From positions 26,061,245-26,125,244 of the forward strand of contig CM046003.1 of assembly GCA_025175895.1 (NCBI GenBank): 64,000 nucleotides of DNA. The letters are read 5' to 3'. The stretch comes from Wurfbainia villosa. Taxonomy: Eukaryota > Streptophyta > Magnoliopsida > Zingiberales > Zingiberaceae. Within the stretch, counting starts at the first letter, position 1; every line of letters starts with the position of its first letter. The position numbers and the translations under genes are program-made. The notes beneath the pieces were generated by a model that saw only the letters and a program-made list of their open reading frames with translations, did no database searches and was not told the origin of the DNA. Below are positions 31,695-39,781 of the stretch, piece by piece.

Positions 31695-33283
31695 TGTTGG
31701 TGCAATCGGCCCAGGTCACGATTGACCAGGACTCGAGTTTGGCTCGAGTGATGTTGTGACGTGTTTTGATGTTTCGACAAAAACATATGACAATGTAATT
31801 GTCATTAGGTAAAGTCCAAGGCATGGGTCTTGGCAAATGGAAAGTCCAAGTCATGGGTACTTGGCATGGAAAGTCCAAGTGGGATACTTGGCAATTGGGA
31901 AGGTCCAAGTCGTGTGTACTTGGCATGAGAAGTCCAAGCATGGGTCTTGGCAAATGGAAAGTCCAAGCATGGGTCTTGGCATGAAAAGTCCAACATGGGT
32001 TGGCAAGGGAAAGTCCAAGCATGGTCTTGGCATTTGAGAAGTCCAACATGGGTTGGCAAGGAAAGTCCAAGCATGGTCTTGGCAATGTAAAAGTCCAACA
32101 TGGGTTGGCAAAGGAAAGTCCAAGCATGGTCTTGGCAAGGAAAGTCCAAGCATGGTCTTGGCATGGAAAGTCCAACATGGGTTGGCATTTGAAGTCCAAG
32201 GGGATTGATATTGGCGGCGTAAAGTCCAAGCGGAGTCTTGGCGGCGTAAGTCCAATGTGCCTTGGCGGTGTAGACACCGTTAGCATGACATAGCCGATGG
32301 AAGCACCTGAAGGCTAGCGCGATGGATGAACAAGTCATGGATGACTTGGAGGGATCCGAGAGGCGTGAGGCTGATGGAGGTGGCTAGAAGGCTTAGGTCT
32401 AGGCTAAGGGTGATCTAGCAAGTATGGGGGAACCATACTTGGGTTAAAACCTCATGTTCGGTCGTGATGCCATGTGGCGGTCACGATCAACTAGGTTTGA
32501 CTACGGGTTATGGCCTAGCGATCCAACGCCGGTAGGCGATCGGCCGATCGATGAGCTGGCGATCGATCGATCGATGTGATCGGTCGGTGGTGCTCGAGAC
32601 CTTGGCCATAGAATGGAGTCGAGACTCGACTGGTCGAGTGAGGACTCCATCAGTCGACTGATGGTCACAATCAGTCGACTGATGATGGTTCCGTTGGACT
32701 TATCCAACGTGGATCTAGCCGTTGTCTCACGACAACAGTGGCATCAGTCGACTGATGGTCCCGATCAGTCGACTGATCGACTTTTTCCAGCACAGGTTGA
32801 AGCTATATATGGAGCTCGTGATGGAGGAAAAAAAATCGGTTCTAAGGGGTTCTTTGAGGCGATTCAGCCGCAATCTCTCCAAGTGCTACTCGATCAACCT
32901 AGCGATCAAGCATTCAAAGGCATTTGTAAAGTGTTTTCTTTACTAGTTTTGCTTTGTATTTCATTGTATTTGCTTGTAGCTTTTGATTATTGTTGTAATC
33001 ATTATTGTACGAGGTTTCTCCGCCTCCGGATTGTTCCGAGAAGGAGTTATTTGATAGTGGTGTGTGATTGGCATCGCTAGGGCTCATTTGAGCCCGATCC
33101 GTGGAGTAGGAACCGTGCGGTTCCGAACCACGTTAAATCTTCGTGTCTTTGTGTGTGCTTGTCTATTTCGTTATTGTATTATTTCTATTTCCGCTGCGCA
33201 CTAACGAAATTGTAGACACGAACGAGATCGAATTCCATTGACGCTATTCACCCCCCCCCTCTAGCATTCCAAAATTCCAAACA
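31695..33283 (+). mobile_element. TRG-3 5' LTR
   Basis: The LTR begins TGTTGGTGCAATCGGCCCAG and ends CCAAACA, 1589 bp. Its order is: CCAAG/CTTGG array (31800-32260), palindrome region (32455-32790, partly replaced by CGATCG words), TATATAT (32804-32810), hairpin block 33100-33132 and a C-rich end. It differs from the 3' LTR by a deletion of about 50 bases near 32230 and by block changes in the palindrome region. Long ORFs on both strands at 31450-32338 lie in the array and are not genes. Confidence 0.93.
33100..33132 (+). ncRNA. Predicted LTR hairpin with AGTA/GAA internal loop (TRG-3 5' LTR)
   Basis: Outer stem CGTGG/CCACG, internal loop AGTA/GAA, inner stem GGAACC/GGTTCC, loop GTGC; fully paired. 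It lies about 150 bases before the LTR end, downstream of the TATA box, so it should be in the transcript. Confidence 0.6.
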
Positions 33284-33285
33284 AG

Positions 33286-33298
33286 TGGTATCAGAGCC
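33286..33298 (+). promoter_or_regulatory. TRG-3 primer-binding site
   Basis: TGGTATCAGAGCC begins three bases after the LTR end and is the complement of the initiator methionine tRNA 3' end used by most plant copia elements. Confidence 0.9.
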
Positions 33299-33378
33299 CG
33301 GGGCTCTTCTACGGACTAACCGCCCGGAGCTAAGACAAAAGGCTAGAGGGTGAAGATGGAATTCCAAGAAAGCTTGGA

Positions 33379-35001
33379 TTGGATATCAACACTCCACCTC
33401 CATATGATCCAGAAGATTTTCCGGCGTGGAGAGCAAGAATGGAAACATTCTTGATGATGAACATAGAGGATTGGTTCATCCTCATTGAAGGCCTTGAACC
33501 CCCTAGGGACAAGAAGGGAAAGGTCTTAAAATTGAAAAAGTGGACCAAAGAGCAACGCCAAAAGCTCAAGACCGAAATTAAGGTAACGAAACTTTTGGAA
33601 GATTTAATCCCTAATGATGTTTTGTGCAAGCTAGGGGATTACATGTATGCCAAGGAGCTATGGAGAAAGTTGGCAAGACTCCATGAGGAGAGCTCATCCT
33701 CAAGTGAAAGTGAGGAATCGGAAGTTGAGATGGAGTCAACTTCCGGATCGGAGAAAGAAGTAGAAGAGGTGGAAGAAGCATCTACTTCTAGGATTGAGGA
33801 GGAGAGACCATCCTCTACACCGGAGCAACCTCAAGAAGAGCCTTCAACATCCGATCAAGATGAGGAAGCTCAAAGTTCAACTCCGGCACCTACCACCACC
33901 CTAGGTAACTCAAACACTTTATCTTCCAATAAAAATCATATTATGTGTTTTGAGTGTAGGGAATTTGGGCACTATAAGAGCAAGTGCCCAAAGAAGATTA
34001 GGAAAGCTCCACCGGCACCAAAAGTCAAGGATGCCGGTTCCCCAACACCTAAAGGCAAGGAGCACATCATATGCTTCAAGTGCAATTCAAAAGGACATTA
34101 TTGGAATCAATGTCCTAGGGGGAGCAAAAAGACCCAAGAAGAAGCATCACAAGTAGGGGGAGCTAAGGCTAACCCTAAGGTACATTTTAGTAATGCATCT
34201 TCTAATTTAAATGCTAAAAAGCATGCTAGGAACTTTAATTCTCTTGCAATTTATGAAAAGCATGCTAATAGGAATAAATATTTTTGCTTAGGAGCTAAGA
34301 GAGTTCATGTAGAAAATAGGGAGAAATTTGGGACTAATGTCCCTAAAAACAATTTACCTAAGCACAAACCTAGGTCAAATAACTCAAGATCAATTTTACC
34401 TAGGGAGACAATTAGAAAGGTGCAAGAGCACCTAGGCGTTAACCCTAAATGGACTAGGCATATGCCTAGAAAGTCCCATGCCCAAGAATTTAATCAAAAA
34501 TCAATTGGGCAATTAGAAAAGGAAAATCAAGCCTTGAGATCAAGGCTTGAAAAACTTGAAAAGACCCTTAGGAACATACAAAACCAATTTAAAGGGTCTA
34601 ATGGTCAAAGCCTAGGACCTAAGAGTCAAAAGTCAACCAAGGGCAAGCAAGGTTTGGGTCACAAACCTAAGCCTAAGGTGACTTACCATAGTGTTCCATT
34701 TGACTATGGAACACTAACTAGGTCTAGGAAGACCAAGGTCAATAGGGAAGTCATCCCTAGAGTTGACCATGGTTTGTGCCTAGTGGCTAAGGTTTCTAGG
34801 AAACCTAGGGTAGCCACTAAGAAGGTTACAAGGGGAATCACCCCTAGAGTTAACCATGGCAAAACCAAAATGACCAAGGCTTCTAAGCCTAGAAGGGTCA
34901 TTAGGAAGGTATCTAGGGAGGTTATCCCTAAGGAATACCTAATTAACCCTAGGAGCTCAAATCGTTTTTGGGTTCCTAAGAGCGTGATTGATTCACGCTA
35001 A
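33379..35001 (+). CDS. TRG-3 Gag, long open frame with two zinc knuckles and a basic repeat tail
   Basis: Structural Gag of a non-autonomous element, open for about 540 codons to TAA at 34999. The region DINTPPPYDPEDFPAWRAR begins a copia-type capsid region with LLEDLIPNDVLCKL. A Ser/Glu-rich acidic linker (residues about 110-180) precedes two CX2CX4HX4C knuckles, CFECREFGHYKSKC and CFKCNSKGHYWNQC (about 192-246), both intact. Then come a predicted coiled coil (QLEKENQALRSRLEKLEKTL, about 376-395) and a basic tail with three related units (KVNREVIPRV, KVTRGITPRV, KVSREVIPKE), ending FWVPKSVIDSR. The start is uncertain. The frame opens at a TTG; the leader ATG at 33356 is in another frame, so either a one-base indel near 33378 broke the true start or translation begins at the ATG near 33439. 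Pol does not follow. Confidence 0.85.
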   Translation: MDINTPPPYDPEDFPAWRARMETFLMMNIEDWFILIEGLEPPRDKKGKVLKLKKWTKEQRQKLKTEIKVTKLLEDLIPNDVLCKLGDYMYAKELWRKLARLHEESSSSSESEESEVEMESTSGSEKEVEEVEEASTSRIEEERPSSTPEQPQEEPSTSDQDEEAQSSTPAPTTTLGNSNTLSSNKNHIMCFECREFGHYKSKCPKKIRKAPPAPKVKDAGSPTPKGKEHIICFKCNSKGHYWNQCPRGSKKTQEEASQVGGAKANPKVHFSNASSNLNAKKHARNFNSLAIYEKHANRNKYFCLGAKRVHVENREKFGTNVPKNNLPKHKPRSNNSRSILPRETIRKVQEHLGVNPKWTRHMPRKSHAQEFNQKSIGQLEKENQALRSRLEKLEKTLRNIQNQFKGSNGQSLGPKSQKSTKGKQGLGHKPKPKVTYHSVPFDYGTLTRSRKTKVNREVIPRVDHGLCLVAKVSRKPRVATKKVTRGITPRVNHGKTKMTKASKPRRVIRKVSREVIPKEYLINPRSSNRFWVPKSVIDSR

Positions 35002-36828
35002 GATGGGTTTAGGGTGTGCCAACCTTGATTGGATGAGTAGTTAACTCAACCATGGTAAAGGTGGCACTTTAGGATATTTTCAAGGTTATGGTTACCTTGG
35101 AAATACATTTGAGTCTTAATCCTAAAAGCTTTAGGATGTGCCAATATTACTTGAGAAGTTTGATAAAATGATCAAAATTGGCACAATTTAGGTTTAGAGG
35201 TTAGTGTGCCATTTTGGGTTTTTGGCACACTTGGGAGAAAACTAGAAATATGGAAAAATGCAATTAATTATATGAAATGGCAATTAATATTAAAATTTAG
35301 GTATTACTATACCTATATATTTTATATGCCATGCTTTGTTTGTCATATAACATGACATGACATCATGCTTATTTTTTAATCATTCTATATGTCATGTACA
35401 TGTTTAGGATTAAGGATTAAATGTCATGTGTTTTTAGATTTCATCATATGCCATGACATCATGGTCATTGGCCATGCTTAATTATTGCTATCTTTATGCC
35501 ATGATCATTTCATGCATTAAATTGATTAAAATTGAACTAAGGACAATGGCATGATTTGAAGTCCCATTTATAAGGGAATCAAGTAGAGTTGTCTTAGAAA
35601 AATGCATGAAACCCTAGTTTAGGGAGAACAAAACCCACATCTCACATATAATTGACATGTATGTGTATTTATACACCCTAGATACATGTGAGATGCTAGG
35701 ATATGAGTTAAGTTCAAGGTGCATAGTTTTTGCATCTAGATGAACTAAAACTCATCTAATTTTATTTGTGGATCATTGGGAAAGCTTGTGTACAAGTCAT
35801 GTACATAGAGCCCAAAGAATATGATCCAAAATAAGGTTTTGAAAACATTTTAAAATCTTTTTGAAAAACCTTGGTGAAGTCTATCTTTTGATAGCAATCA
35901 CCATTGATGAAGTTGATACAAAGTAGGGCCAAAACATTGAAAATTTCAATGGTTTTGAACTTTGTACCAATTTCACTATTTAATGGGTATAATAATTTTC
36001 AAATATTTTTCACCCATTGTGTGTGTCATAAGTATTATACGTATGAAGTTTCGTGATTTTTCGATATACGTATAATTAGTTATGATTTTTCAAAACTCGT
36101 TTCTGATAACTGAAAATTGGGATTTTTTATCGATCGCTACTGGATGGCAAATGATGATGAGTGGTTCAGATCGGTAGCTGAACCACTCGACTGATTGTCT
36201 AATTTTGGGAAAACTATGGTTGTTTAACCCGATTTCAGCTACGGTTATGGTCCCTAACCACTCCTAACCCTAGGATATGCTTTGGGAAGCATTATAAAGG
36301 GTGAAAATCCATTGGATATGGATTAGGAGAGGTGTTTAGGGTTTGTATCAATGTTAAGGTGTTGGAAAGTTTAATGTTGAATTTCTAACCTTAATTTTGA
36401 TGATGTAGAGTTCCTATTGGCCTAGGGACTTCCCAAGGACATTGTTGGTGCAATGGTCAAGGGGGAGCTAGCTTTTAGGGGGAGGCATCCATCTTGGGAT
36501 GATGGATGGCTTTTAGAAACCCCAATTCGGAAATTGGGAGAGTGTATAGGATTGCCTCTCTTAAGTGATATGGGACTTATCACTAGGAAGATGGTAGACA
36601 TCCTAGGTATTTTTAGACCAAGGGGGAGATTGTAAGATCTCATTGGAACATGAGACATTGACCTCCTTGGAGAGAAGACCTTTTTGATGTTAGTCAAAAA
36701 GGGGGAGAATGTTTGGGGAGAACATTTAGAGAGTGTTTACCAATTTGGGATAATTGGTAAGGGATTTGAGTTAGTGTTCTAACTCAATAATTTGTTTGGT
36801 TTTTGTCAAACATCAAAAAGGGGGAGAT
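35002..36828 (+). mobile_element. TRG-3 3' non-coding region with two polypurine tracts
   Basis: No ORF of interest occurs in 1.8 kb. It holds ATGACATCATG-type words (35350-35470), the conserved hairpin 35873-35902, an LTR-start-like TGTTGGTGCAATGG at 36443, and a purine run AAAAAGGGGGAGAA (36696-36709). The proper polypurine tract AAAAAGGGGGAGAT (36815-36828) touches the LTR. The same order occurs in TRG-1 and TRG-4, so the region is conserved as a unit although it is not coding. Confidence 0.85.
35873..35902 (+). ncRNA. Conserved 3'-region hairpin (TRG-3 copy)
   Basis: Outer stem GGTGA/TCACC, inner stem CTATC/GATAG, loop TTTT, with AGT and CAA between the stems. All pairs are Watson-Crick. 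Confidence 0.6.
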
Positions 36829-38507
36829 TGTTGGTGCAATCGGCCCAGGTCACAATTGACCAGGACTCGAGTTTGGCTCGAGTGATGTTGTGACGTGTTT
36901 TGATGTTTCGACAAAAACATATGACAATGTAATTGTCATTAGGTAAAGTCCAAGGCATTGGTCTTGGCAAATGGAAAGTCCAAGTCATGGGTACTTGGCA
37001 TGGAAAGTCCAAGTGGGATACTTGGCAATTGGGAAGGTCCAAGTCGTGTGTACTTGGCATGAGAAGTCCAAGCATGGGTCTTGGCAAATGGAAAGTCCAA
37101 GCATGGGTCTTGGCATGAAAAGTCCAACATGGGTTGGCAAGGGAAAGTCCAAGCATGGTCTTGGCATTTGAGAAGTCCAACATGGGTTGGCAAGGAAAGT
37201 CCAAGCATGGTCTTGGCAATGTAAAAGTCCAACATGGGTTGACAAAGGAAAGTCCAAGCATGGTCTTGGCAAGGAAAGTCCAAGCATGGTCTTGGCATGG
37301 AAAGTCCAACATGGGTTGGCATTTGAAGTCCAAGGGGATTGATATTGGCGGCGTAAAGTCCAAGCGGTAGTCTTGGCAGCATAAGTCCAATGGTTGGCGG
37401 CGTAAAGTCCAAGCGGAGTCTTGGCGGCGTAAGTCCAATGTGCCTTGGCGGTGTAGACACCGTTAGCATGACATAGCCGATGGAAGCACCTGAAGGCTAG
37501 CGCGATGGATGAACAAGTCATGGATGACTTGGAGGGATCCGAGAGGCGTGAGGCTGATGGAGGTGGCTAGAAGGCTTAGGTCTAGGCTAAGGGTGATCTA
37601 GCAAGTATGGGGGAACCATACTTGGGTTAAAACCTCATGTTTGAGGTGTGCCAGTCGACTGATGCCATGTGGCAGTCGACTGGACCGAGTCAACTAGGGT
37701 TTGACTGCGGGTTATGGTCTAGCAGTCGACTACCAGAGGTAGGCGCCGATCGTGATGAGCTCGGCAAATCGGTCGATCGTGTGATCAGTCGACTGGTGCT
37801 CGAGAAATTGGCCACAGAATGGAGTCGAGACTCGACTGGTCGAGTGAGGACTCCATCAGTCGACTGATGGTCACAATCAGTCGACTGATGATGGTTCCGT
37901 TGGACTTATCCAACGTGGATCTAGCCGTTGTCTCACGACAACAGTGGCATCAGTCGACTGATGGTCCCGATCAGTCGACTGATCGACTTTTTCCAGCACA
38001 GGTTGAAGCTATATATGGAGCTCGTGATGGAGGGAAAAAAATCGGTTCTAAGGGGTTCTTTGAGGCGATTTGGGGCGAGTTGCTGCTGCAATTCAGGGTC
38101 TCCAAGTGCTACTCGATCAACCTAGCGATCAAGCATTCAAAGGCATTTGTAAAGTGTTTTCTTTACTAGTTTTGCTTTGTATTTCATTGTATTTGCTTGT
38201 AGCTTTTGATTATTGTTGTAATCATTATTGTACGAGGTTTCTCCGCCTCCGGATTGTTCCGAGAAGGAGTTATTTGATAGTGGTGTGTGATTGGCATCGC
38301 TAGGGCTCATTTGAGCCCGATCCGTGGAGTAGGAACCGTGCGGTTCCGAACCACGTTAAATCTTCGTGTCTTTGTGTGTGCTTGTCTATTTCGTTATTGT
38401 ATTATTTCTATTTCCGCTGCGCACTAACGAAATTGTAGACACGAACGAGATCGAATTCCATTGACGCTATTCACCCCCCCCCCTCTAGCATTCCAAAATT
38501 CCTAACA
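36829..38507 (+). mobile_element. TRG-3 3' LTR
   Basis: 1679 bp, from TGTTGGTGCAATCGGCCCAG to CCTAACA. It is closely similar to the 5' LTR over long stretches. It has the extra 50-base unit in the CCAAG/CTTGG array (about 37364-37414) and full CAGTCGACTG palindromes (37640-37985) where the 5' copy has CGATCG words. The hairpin block is at 38323-38355. ORFs at 36806-37521 and 37637-38303 are not genes. Confidence 0.93.
38323..38355 (+). ncRNA. Predicted LTR hairpin with AGTA/GAA internal loop (TRG-3 3' LTR)
   Basis: Identical in sequence to the copy at 33100-33132. Confidence 0.6.
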
Positions 38508-38512
38508 CTGAG

Positions 38513-38976
38513 TAGAAAATCCAAACTATGTCGAAGTGTCATTGAAATTCTTAGACGTCCATAAAAGCTTACTTTCCACATCAAGGTGATCTTCCGACAC
38601 TCCGTACCTACATCAACAATTCATTTAGTGTCGGTATAAAGTGCTTGTACTTTAATTCATTTCATTTTTCGCTTGTGCACTTAAATTCAAGAGTGGGTAG
38701 AGTGTTACCCATCTCTTATATTTGTAAAAAGAGAAACCCTCCGAAGTCGAGAGTTCTCGAGTCGGAGGGCATTTAGTGATTGCCCATCGAAGTAGCTCTC
38801 GAAAGAGCTATAGGCCTTGGACTAGCAACTGAGTTAGGGTTGTGAACCAAGTAAAATAAAGTTTTATTATTTTCTGCTGCATCCTCACAATAGTTTTCAA
38901 AATATTCTAATAGTTTTAAAATATTTTTTTAAGCTCCGAGATTCACCCCCCTCTCTCAGAGAAACACGATCATACA
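38513..38976 (+). mobile_element. Copia-2 5' LTR, right part
   Basis: This continues the LTR split at 31694 and matches 46325-46785 of Copia-3. It contains a hairpin variant (38816-38851: outer stem CTTGG/CCAAG, internal loop ACTA/GAA, inner stem GCAACT/GGTTGT) and ends GATCATACA. The primer-binding site follows at 38979 as TAGTATCAGAGCGGGG, with one change from the usual TGG start. Confidence 0.9.
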
Positions 38977-39025
38977 ATTAGTATCAGAGCGGGGATGCTC
39001 TGAATTGGTGCAATTGTCATTCTGA

Positions 39026-39760
39026 GCTTTAGAATAATTTAGAATATTTTTTCTTACTTTAGAATAATTTAGAATATATTTTCTTACTTTAGAATAATTT
39101 AGAATATTTTTTCTTGCTTTAGAATAATTTAAAATATTTTGTTTTGCCTTAGAATAATTTAGAATATTTTTCTACACATAGAAATTTGCTAGAATATTAT
39201 TTTTGCATTTAGAATATTATTTCTGCATTTAGAATATTATTTTTGCATTTAGAATATTATTTCTACATTTTAGATAAATTAATTTTCTACATTTTAGATA
39301 AATTAATTTTCTGCATTTTTAGATAAATTAAGTTTCTATTTTTTTTAGATAAATTAACTTTCTGCATTTTTAAATAAATTAATTTTCTACATTCTAGATA
39401 AATTAATTTTCTGCAATTTATATAACTTAATTTTTTTAATTTTAAAATTAATTTTATTTATTTTAGATAAATTCTTTTTTTTTGTATTTTTAGATAAATT
39501 AATTTTCTGCTTTTTAGATAAATTAATTTTCTGCATTTTTAGATAAATTAATTTTCTACATTTTTAAAATAAATTAATTTTCTAGATTTTATATAAATTA
39601 ATTTTCTACATTTTAGATAATATTAATTTTCTGCATTTTTAGATTTATTAATTTTTTGCATTAAAGAAAATCTTTATTAATTATCTACACTTAGAATAAT
39701 TTTCATTAATTATTGCATTTAGAATATTTTTTTTATTTAAACGACTCTAGGAATAATTCT
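39026..39760 (+). repeat. Copia-2 AT-rich leader with short tandem repeats
   Basis: Between the primer site and gag lie repeats of about 25-30 bases built on TTAGAATAATTTAGAATATT, then of about 24 bases built on TAGATAAATTAATTTTCTGC. There is no coding signal. Copia-3 has a related leader at 46835-47990. Confidence 0.85.
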
Positions 39761-39781
39761 AAATTTTAATTAAATTTAATA

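Larger units (their letters stand above)
31690..38512 (+). mobile_element. TRG-3: complete Gag-only LTR retrotransposon with target duplication CTGAG
   Basis: The element proper spans 31695-38507 (6813 bp). It is flanked by CTGAG at 31690-31694 and 38508-38512 and lies inside the 5' LTR of Copia-2. It has two LTRs, a primer-binding site (33286-33298), one long gag ORF and a polypurine tract (36815-36828), but no protease, integrase, reverse transcriptase or RNase H. This is the layout of the TR-GAG class of non-autonomous elements. Of the TRG copies here it is the best preserved and probably the youngest. Confidence 0.93.

Noticed and set aside
31450..32338. Overlapping ORFs of 130-278 codons on both strands (also 16836-17404, 36806-37521, 42773-43776, 59268-59778)
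   Set aside because: They lie in the CCAAG/CTTGG LTR array, where short repeats without stop codons keep several frames open at once. The proteins are repeats of WTF, LDFP and similar words with no domain.
33286..33298. tRNA-like matches at TGGTATCAGAGC sites
   Set aside because: These are 12-14 base primer-binding sites complementary to a tRNA end; no cloverleaf surrounds them.
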